Positions 28,101-36,461 of a DNA stretch of 64,000 bases are shown one piece after another. The stretch's first letter is position 1, and each line of letters opens with the position of its first letter. The position numbers were made by a program, and so were the translations under genes. The stretch comes from DASXSB01 sp036506275 (lineage in GTDB: Bacteria; Methylomirabilota; Methylomirabilia; Rokubacteriales; CSP1-6). The stretch is taken from NCBI GenBank assembly GCA_036506275.1, contig DASXSB010000014.1:4740-68739 (forward strand), given 5' to 3'. The notes under the pieces are model-generated. The model made no database searches. It worked only from the letters and a program-made list of their open reading frames with translations, and was not told the origin of the DNA.

Positions 28101-29016
28101 GGGGCGCCTCGCGCACCACCGCGTCCGCGATCGTCACCTCGACGAGATCCTCGTACCGGTGCCGGCGCTCGATGAAGCCGCCGTCGAGGAGGATTTGCTG
28201 GAGGTACTCGTAGCCGTCGCGGCGGATGATCGGGTCGTGCGCCCAGGTGTTCTGCCGTCGATAGCGGTCGACGACGCGCACGAGAATCTCGTGCTCGGTG
28301 TCGGGGAAGGCGGGAGCGATGGCGGCGGCCATCGCCGCCGCGTCGTGCTCGACGATCCACCGTTGCGTCCGATGGATGGCGCGCGTGAAGGCGCGGACGA
28401 CGTCCGTATGGCGCCGAAGGAAGTCGGGCGTCGTCATGTAGGACGAAAACGGAACGGGGCCGGTGGCGTCGCCCATCGACACCACGACGTGAGCGACGCC
28501 CTCGGCGACCAGGCGCTCCACCACGGGCTGTCCCTGCTCCAGATAATCGCCGTGCCCTGCGCAAAAGGCCGCCACCGCCTCCGCCACCGGCCGCTCTCGC
28601 TCGATCGTCACCGCCGCGGGGTCGACGCCGGCGCGGCGCAGCACGGTCAGCATGCACTGCCACGGCGTGGGCGCCTCCGCGAACGAGAGGACGGTCTTGC
28701 CGACGAGGTCCGTCCACGCAAAGCGCGGCGGCGGCCGGCGCGCGAGCAGGAAGAAGCCGTTGCGGCTGTTGACCTCGATGACGTGCGGAAGGAAAGGGCC
28801 GCCTCGGTCCGCGAGCTCCAGGCTGCGCATGATGCCGCCCAGGCAGATCTGAGCCTCGCCGTGGAGGAGGGCATCCACCGTGCCCCCGCTGCGAGGGGCG
28901 GTGCGCACGGTGACGTCGAGGCCCTCGTCCGTGAAGTGGCCCTGCGCCAGCGCCACGAACTGCGGCGCGTAGAACGGCGATCGGAACGGCTCCACCACGA
29001 GGACGGCGCGGCCCAT
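28087..29016 (-). CDS. NMT1/THI5-like solute-binding protein
   Basis: A 309-residue protein of the NMT1/THI5/SsuA binding-protein fold: PFYAPQFVALAQGHFTDEGLDV at the start, an AQICLGGIMRSLEL ligand-loop region and SYMTTPDFLRRHTDVVRAF later. No signal peptide is visible, so it may be cytoplasmic or act as an enzyme-like relative of THI5 pyrimidine synthases. It is the last gene of the RND efflux operon, 17 bp after the membrane-fusion gene, and has no ABC permease nearby. The substrate is unknown. Confidence 0.8.
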   Translation of the reverse strand: MGRAVLVVEPFRSPFYAPQFVALAQGHFTDEGLDVTVRTAPRSGGTVDALLHGEAQICLGGIMRSLELADRGGPFLPHVIEVNSRNGFFLLARRPPPRFAWTDLVGKTVLSFAEAPTPWQCMLTVLRRAGVDPAAVTIERERPVAEAVAAFCAGHGDYLEQGQPVVERLVAEGVAHVVVSMGDATGPVPFSSYMTTPDFLRRHTDVVRAFTRAIHRTQRWIVEHDAAAMAAAIAPAFPDTEHEILVRVVDRYRRQNTWAHDPIIRRDGYEYLQQILLDGGFIERRHRYEDLVEVTIADAVVREAPLTAT

Positions 29017-29033
29017 GAGGGCGCGAGTATACG

Positions 29034-30347
29034 TCAGCGCGTCTCCGCCTTCTCCTGATCCGCCACGCGCGTGCCGTCCTTGACGCCGTCGGGCGCGTTG
29101 ATCACGAGCCGCTCCGCCCCCGTGAGGCCGGCCACCACTTCGACGGATTGCCCGAGATCGCGGCCCAGCTCCACCTTCCGGTAGTGCACGGTGTGATCGT
29201 CCCCCACGCTCAGGACCTGGGTTCCCGACGCGCGGGTGATGAGGGCGGTGGCGGGCACCAGCCACACGGCGTCGGCGGGGGCCACGCTGAACTTCACCTG
29301 CGCGTACATTCCCGGCAGGAGCGCGTGGTCCTCGTTGCGCAGTCGCACCTCGGTGAGCAACGTCCGCGACGTGGGATCGAGAGCGCCCGCCGTGCTCGCG
29401 ATCTTCCCCACGAAGGTGCGCTGCGGGTATTCCGGCGCGAGGACGCGCGCCTCCTGCCCGGGCGCGATCGAGCGCACGAACGTCTGGGGAACGCTCACGA
29501 AGATGCGGAGGTTCTCGACGCGGGCGATCCGGAACAGCGGGCCGTTGGCGGTGGCGCTGCCGGCGGTGATGAGGGCACCGCGGTCGATGCCGCGGGCGGT
29601 GATGATTCCCGCGAACGGCGCTTCCACCTTCTGGAACGACTGGAGCGCCATGAGCCGCTGTACGTTGGCCTCGTTGGCGGCTACGTTGGCGGCGGCGGCG
29701 CCGACGCTCGCCTCGAGGGCGCCGATGTTGGCCTGCATGGCGTCGACGTTGGCCTGGGCGGCGGCCGTCGCCGCCCGCGCGGAGGCGAAGCCGGCGCGCT
29801 TTTCGTCCGCATCCTGATGGGCAACGAGCTCTCGGCGCTCGAGCTCGGTGAAGCGAGTCGAGGTGGCGCCCGCGAATCCTTCGTTCGCTTTCGACTGCTC
29901 GAGCGTGGCCCGCGCCTGTTGCAGCGTGGCCCGCGCCTGCGTCAGGCCCGCCTGGCTCTGCGCGAGAGCGGCGCGCGTCTGGGCGAGAGCGGCCCGCGCC
30001 TGGCCGAGCTCCTGGTCGAGCTCCGGCGTATCGATCTGGGCGAGGACCTTGCCGGCGGGCACGCGGTCGCCGATGTCGACGTAGCGCTCGCGCACGTAGC
30101 CGTTCGTGCGGGCGTAGATGGCGGTCTCCTCGATCGCCTGGATGCTGCTCGGGAGGACGAGGTCGGTGGGACCGTCGGCGCGACGCGGATGCACCACCGT
30201 CACCGACGGCAGTCCGGAGTCGGGCGCCGTCGCCGCCGCCACCAGCTCCGCGTCCTGTCGCAGGCGCGGGAGCACGCCGATGGCGAGCACGATCACGAGG
30301 AGCACCACGCCGAGGAGCGCGACCCACGTCTTTCGAAATCCACGCAT
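29034..30347 (-). CDS. RND efflux membrane-fusion protein (HlyD/AcrA family)
   Basis: A 437-residue periplasmic adaptor with an N-terminal membrane anchor (WVALLGVVLLVIVLAIGV). The lipoyl half-motifs lie on either side of a long alanine- and glutamine-rich coiled-coil hairpin (repeated RAALAQTRAALAQSQ-type heptads), followed by beta-barrel and membrane-proximal domains. The ATG at 30347 follows AGGAG; an in-frame TTG lies two codons upstream. The pump gene precedes it by 18 bp. No outer-membrane TolC-type gene is in the window. Confidence 0.92.
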   Translation of the reverse strand: MRGFRKTWVALLGVVLLVIVLAIGVLPRLRQDAELVAAATAPDSGLPSVTVVHPRRADGPTDLVLPSSIQAIEETAIYARTNGYVRERYVDIGDRVPAGKVLAQIDTPELDQELGQARAALAQTRAALAQSQAGLTQARATLQQARATLEQSKANEGFAGATSTRFTELERRELVAHQDADEKRAGFASARAATAAAQANVDAMQANIGALEASVGAAAANVAANEANVQRLMALQSFQKVEAPFAGIITARGIDRGALITAGSATANGPLFRIARVENLRIFVSVPQTFVRSIAPGQEARVLAPEYPQRTFVGKIASTAGALDPTSRTLLTEVRLRNEDHALLPGMYAQVKFSVAPADAVWLVPATALITRASGTQVLSVGDDHTVHYRKVELGRDLGQSVEVVAGLTGAERLVINAPDGVKDGTRVADQEKAETR

Positions 30348-30365
30348 GACCAAGGCTCCTTGCCG

Positions 30366-33300
30366 TCAGCTCTCGCCGAGGAAGTCCTCGCGGGGAGGAC
30401 GGCGGCGAAGCAGGCTGTAGACGACGGGCACCAGGAACAACGTCGCGAACGTCGCCACGGAAAGACCGCCGATGACGGCGCGACCGAGGGGCGCGTTCTG
30501 CTCTCCGCCTTCGCCGAGCCCGAGCGACATCGGGAGCATGCCGATGATCATGGCGAGGGCGGTCATCAGCACCGGACGCAAGCGCGTGGCGCCGGCGGCG
30601 AGGGCGGCCTCGCGAGCGTCGCCGCTCTCCCGCATCCGGCCGTTCGCGAAGGACACCATGAGGATGCTGTTGGCGGTGGCCACGCCCACGCTCATGATGG
30701 CGCCCATGAGGGCCGGCACGCTGAACGTGGTGTGCGTCACGAAGAGCATCCAGACGATGCCGCAGAAGCCGGCCGGCAGCGCCGTGATGATGATGAACGG
30801 ATCGAGCCACGACTGGAAGTTCACGACCATGAGCAGGTAGACGAGCACGACCGCGAAGATGAGCCCCAGGCCGAGGCGGAGGAAGGCGGAGTTCATGCTT
30901 TCCACCTGACCTCGCACGGCGATGGTGTGGCCGGGCGGAAGCTCTCGCCGCGCATCGGCCACGATGCGCTGGACGGCCGCCGCCACGCTGCCGAGGTCAC
31001 GATCCTGGACGTTGGCGTAGATGTCGAAGACGGGTTGCACGTTGGAATGACTGATGACGGCGGGTGTCTCCCGCCGCTCCAGCGTGGCCAGGTTGCTGAG
31101 GAGCTGCTGGCGGCCGGCGGTGCTCTGGGTGATCGACGTGTTCATGAGGGTGTTGACGGAATCGATCCGGTCCGGCGGCGTCTGCACGACCACCGGGTAC
31201 GTGATCCCGGTGCGGGGATCGGACCAGTAATTCGGCGCCACCACCGCGCTCGAGCTCAGGGAGACGAGCACGTTGTTGGCGACGTCGCGCTGGGTGAGAC
31301 CGAGTTCCGCCGCGCGCGAGCGGTCGACGTTCACGAGCAGCGAGGGCGTGTTGACGACCTGATGCAGGTGCACGTCGACGGCGCCCGGGATCCGGGCCAT
31401 GCGCGCCGCCACGTCGAGGGCCACGTCGTGCGTCGCCTTCTGGTTGTAGCCGGTGACCTGGACGTCGATGGGGGCCGGTAGCCCGAAGTTCAGGATCTGG
31501 CTCACCATGTCGGCGGGCTGGAAGAAGAAGGTGACGCCCGGAAACTCGCGCGGGAGCCGCTCGCGGAGGATCTTCATCCACCGCGCCGTCGGCTGGTGAC
31601 GTTCCGGGTTCAGGGAGACGAGGATCTCGCCGTCCGACGGCCCCAGCGTCACGCTGTCGGTGAAGCCGAGGTTCACCGGCTGCGGCTGCCCGATGTTGTC
31701 GAGCACGAGCGCGATTTCGTCCTTGGGGATGATGCGACGGATGGCACCCTCGACGTCGGCGAACACCTGCTCCGTCTCCTCGATCCGGGTACCGGCGGGC
31801 GCCCGCACGTGCAGGCGGAACTGCCCGGTGTCCACCGTGGGAAAGAAGTCGCGTCCCACGAACGGCAGGAGCCCGAGCCCGCTCGCGACGATCAGGCCGA
31901 AGACGAGGAAGACACGCGCGCGTCTGCCGAGAGCCGCTTCCAGGAGCGTGACGTAAGCGGCCCGTAGTCGCTCGAACCCCCGGTTGAAGGCGTCGTGAAC
32001 GCGACCGAACACGCCCCTGGCCGTCGGCTCCGCCGTGTGTCCCCCCGCCTCGTACGCGAGGAGATAGCGGACGAGGGTGGGGATGATCGTCCGCGACAGG
32101 AGATACGAGGCCAGCATCGCGAACACGACGGCCATCCCGAGCGGCGTGAACAGGTACTTCGCGGGACCGACGAGAAACACCACCGGCACGAAGACGATGC
32201 AGATGGAGAGCGTCGAGACGAACGCCGGCGTCGCGATCTCAGCGGCGCCGTCGAGGATCGCCTGGACGAGTCGCTTACCGAGGCCGAGATTCCGGTGGAT
32301 GTTCTCGATCTCCACGGTGGCGTCGTCGACGAGGATGCCCACGGCAAGGGCCAGGCCTCCGAGCGTCATCACGTTGAGCGTCTCGCCGAGTCCGCTCAGG
32401 ATCGTCACCGACGTGAGGATCGAGAGCGGGATGGAGACGATCACGATGAGGGTGCTGCGCCAGCTCCCGAGGAAGAGCAGGATCATGAGGCCGGTGAGGG
32501 CGGCCGCGATCGCTCCCTCCGTCAGCACGCCCGCGATGGCCGCCCGCACGAAGAGCGACTGATCGAAGAGCTCCTTGATCTCGAGTCCGGGGGGAGCGGC
32601 CGCCCGCAGCGTGGGCAGCAGCTCCTTGAGCTGCTTGACGATCGTCAGCGTGGAGGCGCCGCCCTTCTTGATGACGGTGAGGAGGGCCGACCGCCGGCCG
32701 TCGAGCCGCACCATGTTCGTCTGCACCGCGAAGCCGTCGCGGACGTGGGCGACGTCGCGCACGTAGACGGTGGCGCCGTTGACCTGCTTCACGGGCAGGT
32801 CGTTGAGGGCGGCCAGCACGTCCGGGCTGCTGTTGAGGCTCACCCGGTACTCTCGCGGTCCCAGCTTCACGCTCCCCGAGGGCAGGGTCAGGTTCTGGAG
32901 GTTGACGGCGCCGCTCACGTCCGCCGCCGAGATCGTCTTCGCGAGAAGCGCCTGTGGATCGAGATCCACCATGACCTGTCGCGGCTTGCCGCCGTAGGGG
33001 AGCGGCAGCGTGATGCCCTGGATGGGCGCGATCTGCTGCCGGATGCGGTAGATGCCGTAATCGTAGAGCTCCGCCTCGGACAACGTCTTCCCGCCGAGGG
33101 CGAGCTGAATGATCGGCACGCTCGACGCGTTGTAGCGCACGATGAACGGCGGCACCGCCCCCGGCGGCATCACGCGCAGGATCGTCTGCGACACCGCCGT
33201 CACCTGGGCGAGAGCCGCTTCGATGTTCACGTTGGGCTGGAAATAGATCTTGATGACGCTCACGCCGGGATAGGTCTGCGACTCGATCGTGCGTACGTCG

Positions 33301-33527
33301 CTCACCACGGACGAGATCGTGTACTCGGAGTAGGTGGTGATGCGGGATGCCATCTCCTCCGTGGAGAGGCCGCCGTAGTTCCAGATGACGGAGACGACGG
33401 GGATGTCGATCTCGGGGAAGATGTCGGTCGGGGTCGTCACGATCGCGAAGACGCCGAGCAGTACGATCGCGAGGCCCATCACCACGAAGGTGTAGGGACG
33501 ACGAAGCGCGAGCCGAACGATCCACAT
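30366..33527 (-). CDS. RND-family efflux pump, AcrB/HAE-type
   Basis: A 1053-residue inner-membrane proton-driven pump of normal family length. It begins MWIVRLALRRPYTFVVMGLA, contains the PTDIFPEIDIPVVSV region after the first helix and the paired aspartates for proton relay in transmembrane helix 4 (GILVDDATVEIENI). Two large periplasmic loops are present. It is the first gene of the operon with the fusion protein and an NMT1-like protein. Substrate range is not predictable; the sequence fits the hydrophobe/amphiphile branch rather than the heavy-metal branch. Confidence 0.93.
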   Translation of the reverse strand: MWIVRLALRRPYTFVVMGLAIVLLGVFAIVTTPTDIFPEIDIPVVSVIWNYGGLSTEEMASRITTYSEYTISSVVSDVRTIESQTYPGVSVIKIYFQPNVNIEAALAQVTAVSQTILRVMPPGAVPPFIVRYNASSVPIIQLALGGKTLSEAELYDYGIYRIRQQIAPIQGITLPLPYGGKPRQVMVDLDPQALLAKTISAADVSGAVNLQNLTLPSGSVKLGPREYRVSLNSSPDVLAALNDLPVKQVNGATVYVRDVAHVRDGFAVQTNMVRLDGRRSALLTVIKKGGASTLTIVKQLKELLPTLRAAAPPGLEIKELFDQSLFVRAAIAGVLTEGAIAAALTGLMILLFLGSWRSTLIVIVSIPLSILTSVTILSGLGETLNVMTLGGLALAVGILVDDATVEIENIHRNLGLGKRLVQAILDGAAEIATPAFVSTLSICIVFVPVVFLVGPAKYLFTPLGMAVVFAMLASYLLSRTIIPTLVRYLLAYEAGGHTAEPTARGVFGRVHDAFNRGFERLRAAYVTLLEAALGRRARVFLVFGLIVASGLGLLPFVGRDFFPTVDTGQFRLHVRAPAGTRIEETEQVFADVEGAIRRIIPKDEIALVLDNIGQPQPVNLGFTDSVTLGPSDGEILVSLNPERHQPTARWMKILRERLPREFPGVTFFFQPADMVSQILNFGLPAPIDVQVTGYNQKATHDVALDVAARMARIPGAVDVHLHQVVNTPSLLVNVDRSRAAELGLTQRDVANNVLVSLSSSAVVAPNYWSDPRTGITYPVVVQTPPDRIDSVNTLMNTSITQSTAGRQQLLSNLATLERRETPAVISHSNVQPVFDIYANVQDRDLGSVAAAVQRIVADARRELPPGHTIAVRGQVESMNSAFLRLGLGLIFAVVLVYLLMVVNFQSWLDPFIIITALPAGFCGIVWMLFVTHTTFSVPALMGAIMSVGVATANSILMVSFANGRMRESGDAREAALAAGATRLRPVLMTALAMIIGMLPMSLGLGEGGEQNAPLGRAVIGGLSVATFATLFLVPVVYSLLRRRPPREDFLGES

Positions 33528-33687
33528 GTCCTTGCACAGGTGATGCGGCTTCGGCAGGACGCGATTCGTGCTCGGGATTTCTTCCAGATTCGGGCGGAGT
33601 GCCCGATCCGGTTACGGCAACGTCGGGGCGAGCGCGCCCTCCATCACGGCCGGGCGCCGCCGGTCGCGAGGAGGGCGCGTGAGGCCG

Positions 33688-34644
33688 CTATCCGGTCGGG
33701 CGGAGCGCCCGCGCTCCTCCCGCGGCGTACCACGCGGACACGCCGCCGCGGATGTAGCGTGCGTCGAGCCCACGCTCCCGCAGCGTTCGCGTGACGTTGC
33801 AGCCGACGTGAAAGCCGTAGGCGCAGTAGACCGCGATGGGCTCGTCAGGCGACAGCTCTCCGATCCACTCCTCCACGCGATCGGGATCGCGCCAGATCGC
33901 GCCCTCCATGAGGTCGACCGTCCTCGAAATGTGATGGCGCGGGCGGGCGTCCAGGAGTTGCACCCGTTCGCCCTTGGCGAGCCGCGCCGACAGCTCCTCG
34001 ATGGACAGCGACGGGAGGCTCTGGTCCGAGGGATCTTCCGACGGGAGCGCCCGGTCGGCGCGCGCCGCCGCGATCCGCTCCGTGACCGCCGCCCAGTTCA
34101 CGTTACGCATGAAGGCGTCGATGTAGGCGGTGGCATTGGCGCCGAAATCCATGTGGTAAGCGTGCTCGTACATGTCGAGAGCGAGGACGGGAGCGGCGTC
34201 GATGGCCGCCTGTGAATGATCGAACGCGAGCTGGGTGCCGAGGCGCTTGGTTCTTCGGGAGTAGGTGAGCAGGGCCCAGCCGGAGCCACCCGCCAGCGAT
34301 TGCGCGGTGCCCACGAACTCACGCCGCCACGCGGCCACGCTTCCGAAGTGCTCCTCGAGCGTGGCGCCGATGCCGGCGGCGATCTTGTTGCCCTCGCCAC
34401 CCAGATTTCCGAAATACAGCTCGTGGAGCACGACGGAGTTCATGGCGATGAGCTCCTCGCGCTTGAGGCCACGGAGCCGGTAGCCGGGGGCGCCCGCGTC
34501 CAGTCCGGCCAGCTCGCGCCGGACCGCGTTCAGCGTGCGCACGGCGCCGCCGTAGTTGTTCTCGTAATGGCTGACGATGAGGCGCTCCGAGAGTCCATTC
34601 AGCGTCCACGGTCGCACGGGAATGGGGGTGATCTGCTCGTTCAT
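33688..34644 (-). CDS. Fe/Mn superoxide dismutase-rhodanese fusion (ChrC-ChrE type)
   Basis: A 318-residue fusion. Residues 1-200 are an iron/manganese superoxide dismutase with metal ligands H26, H74, D157 and H161 (DMYEHAYH). After a short linker, residues about 220-318 form a rhodanese domain with active-site loop CAYGFHVG, nucleophile C274. In Cupriavidus chromate plasmids, ChrC (superoxide dismutase) and ChrE (rhodanese-like) are separate proteins; here they are one chain. The role would be to remove superoxide and thiol adducts formed by chromate reduction. The ATG at 34644 follows GGAGAGG, and the gene has a promoter-operator shared with chrB about 130 bp upstream. Confidence 0.92.
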   Translation of the reverse strand: MNEQITPIPVRPWTLNGLSERLIVSHYENNYGGAVRTLNAVRRELAGLDAGAPGYRLRGLKREELIAMNSVVLHELYFGNLGGEGNKIAAGIGATLEEHFGSVAAWRREFVGTAQSLAGGSGWALLTYSRRTKRLGTQLAFDHSQAAIDAAPVLALDMYEHAYHMDFGANATAYIDAFMRNVNWAAVTERIAAARADRALPSEDPSDQSLPSLSIEELSARLAKGERVQLLDARPRHHISRTVDLMEGAIWRDPDRVEEWIGELSPDEPIAVYCAYGFHVGCNVTRTLRERGLDARYIRGGVSAWYAAGGARALRPTG

Positions 34645-34774
34645 GGCGTCTATCCTCTCCTTGTCGTGGGCCGTCCTCGATTGCGACGCGTTCTTTCGCG
34701 TCGTCACCGCCCTCCGGGCTCGTGACGGGCGCCGTTCCGCATCGCTTTCTCCTTCCGGCCTGGCCGACGACTTT

Positions 34775-34811
34775 GTTTCTGAATGAAACAATAGTTTCAC
34801 CACGATGTCAA
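34775..34811 (-). promoter_or_regulatory. Promoter-operator of the SOD-rhodanese gene
   Basis: Read on the minus strand: TTGACA (34811-34806), 17 bp, TTTCAT (34788-34783). Three half-sites GAAAC, GTTTC and GAAAC overlap the spacer and -10 region; the first two form the perfect palindrome TGAAACAATAGTTTCA (34784-34799, plus-strand reading). The same arrangement with identical spacings stands before chrB; 29 of 37 positions agree. A repressor bound here would block both promoter boxes. Confidence 0.75.
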
Positions 34812-34850
34812 GCCGTGATCTGCCGGGGGACGGCCCGGGCGCGGAGGCGC

Positions 34851-35446
34851 TCAGGGCGCGAGGCCGCGGACGATCAGATCGTCGAAGGCCGTCACGGAGT
34901 CGGCCTTCGTCCACAAGCCGACCCGCCCCGCGCGATAGCGCGCGTCGCGGTGATCGAGGCGCAGGGTGCCGTCGAGATAGCCCTGGATGTGATCCCCCAC
35001 GGCGACGACCCGGATGGTGTGCCACTGACCGAGGTGCGGCGGCGTCACGCGCGCGCTGGCGAGCTGGCGCGGATGAGATAGTAGTGACCCTCCGCGAAGC
35101 GGAAGACGATTCCGCCCGAGGCATCCTCGCGTCCCGAGATCGGCTTGAAGCGAACGGTCACGTCGACGTCGCCGTAGGGCCCCGCCGGCGCCACGATCAC
35201 GTCGTACGTCTTCGCCGTCTCGCGCTGGAGCAGCGCGCGCCGCCCGCTGGGGGCGCCGGCGACCTCTTCGATGGTCCAGCGCCCGTCGACGATCTGCCAG
35301 CCCTGGAGATCACCGGTTTCGAAGTCGTAGGCGGTGGCGGCGGCGGTGGCGACGGCGCCGGCCGCCGCCCGCGCGGGCAGCGGTGGCAGCGCGCTCACGA
35401 CGAAGACGAGCACGAGCACGAGACGGAACCAGGCGGCCTGCTTCAT
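34851..35446 (-). pseudogene. Frameshifted secreted DUF1080/LamG-like protein gene
   Basis: Two frames together look like one gene. The first (35446-35045, 133 residues) has a signal peptide and a jelly-roll-like start (YDFETGDLQGWQIVDGRW) and stops just after FRFAEGHYYLIRAS. The second (35048-34851, 65 residues) continues with GQWHTIRVVAVGDHIQGYLDG and ends KADSVTAFDDLIVRG, the normal end of such concanavalin-like domains. At the junction the stop and a GTG overlap as GTGA, and the segment expected between these two parts is missing. A deletion with frameshift explains this best; two coupled genes is less likely. It lies between the two chromate-type promoters. Confidence 0.65.
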
Positions 35447-35472
35447 GACAACCCTCCCGGGAGCGATTGGGC

Positions 35473-35509
35473 TTGACAGTATCATGAAACTACTGTTTCA
35501 TACCGAAAC
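35473..35509 (+). promoter_or_regulatory. Promoter-operator of the chr operon
   Basis: TTGACA at 35473-35478, 17 bp, TTTCAT at 35496-35501. The palindrome ATGAAACTACTGTTTCAT covers 35484-35501, and a third half-site GAAAC lies at 35505-35509. It is the counterpart of the site before the SOD-rhodanese gene. The chrB ATG follows at 35510 with no ribosome-binding site, so with this -10 box transcription would begin at or next to the start codon. Confidence 0.75.
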
Positions 35510-36460
35510 ATGAGCCAGCCATCGGTCCTTCTGCTCCTGGTCGGGGTTCCGCCCACGCCGTCGAGCCTGCGCGTGCGCGTGTGGCGCCGCCTCCGTTCGC
35601 TGGGCGCGGTGGCCCTCAAGCGGTCCGCCTATCTCCTCCCCGACACTCCCGAGCTCTACGAGGATTTCCAGTGGCTTGCCCAGGAGATCCAGCGGGAAGG
35701 GGGGGACGCCACGCTCGTCCGCGTCCATCAGATCGAGAACCTGACCGACGCCGACGTGCTCCGTCTCTTCCAGGAGCCCCGCGACCAGGACTACCGGCAC
35801 CTCGCGGCGCGCTATCGCAAGATGCTGCAGGGCCTCGAGCGCAAGGGGGCGGCGACGCGGACACGAGTGCAAGACGACCTCGCCCGGCTCGCCAAGGACC
35901 ATCAGCGTATCCGTGACATCGACTTCTTCGACGCCCCCGGCGGCGCCGAAGTGCGGCGTCTCGAGGAGGCCATCGCCATGCGCACCCGGCGCCCGGAATC
36001 CGTCCGTCGCGAAGAGCGGCCCACCCTCGATCTCGCCGCCCTGCGCCGTCGGCGGTGGGTCACCCGCCCGCGCCCGCACATCGATCGCATCGCCTCCGCG
36101 TGGCTGATCAAGCGCTTCATCGACGCCGATGCCCAGTTCGTGTTCGCGCCGGCGTCGGAGTTCCCGAAGGACGCCATCCCGTTCGACGCGCCGGGGGTGG
36201 AGCTCAGTCACCAGGGTGAGGACTGCACGTTCGAGACGCTCCTGAAACGCGCGCGGCTGCGCGATCGACGACTCGCCCGCCTCGCCGAGATCGTCCACGA
36301 GGCCGACCTCCGCGACGGCAAGTACCCGCGCGAGGAAGCCCGCGGTATCGACGTCGCCGTGCGCGCGCTGCTCGCCGCGTCCACCGACGACCACCAGGTG
36401 CTCGCCCAGGGCATGACCCTGTTCGACGGTCTTTACGCCACGACGTCACGGAAGGGTTAG
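35510..36460 (+). CDS. chrB: Chromate-responsive regulator ChrB
   Basis: A 316-residue protein with both ChrB parts: an N-terminal winged-helix-like ChrB_N domain (LLLLVGVPPTPSSLRVRVW, then LKRSAYLLPDTPELYEDFQW) and a C-terminal ChrB_C domain (RPRPHIDRIASAWLIKRFID to EARGIDVAV). In Ochrobactrum tritici ChrB is a chromate-sensing regulator of the chr operon. Here it heads an apparent operon with an ornithine-cyclodeaminase-like gene, two chrA genes and a second ChrB_C protein, and it is the best candidate to bind the palindromes before itself and the SOD-rhodanese gene. The start appears leaderless. Confidence 0.9.
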   Translation: MSQPSVLLLLVGVPPTPSSLRVRVWRRLRSLGAVALKRSAYLLPDTPELYEDFQWLAQEIQREGGDATLVRVHQIENLTDADVLRLFQEPRDQDYRHLAARYRKMLQGLERKGAATRTRVQDDLARLAKDHQRIRDIDFFDAPGGAEVRRLEEAIAMRTRRPESVRREERPTLDLAALRRRRWVTRPRPHIDRIASAWLIKRFIDADAQFVFAPASEFPKDAIPFDAPGVELSHQGEDCTFETLLKRARLRDRRLARLAEIVHEADLRDGKYPREEARGIDVAVRALLAASTDDHQVLAQGMTLFDGLYATTSRKG

Positions 36461-36461
36461 C

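Noticed and set aside
29148..31481. A 777-codon plus-strand frame opposite the RND fusion and pump genes.
   Set aside because: Composition and lack of motifs show it to be the shadow of two well-defined minus-strand genes.
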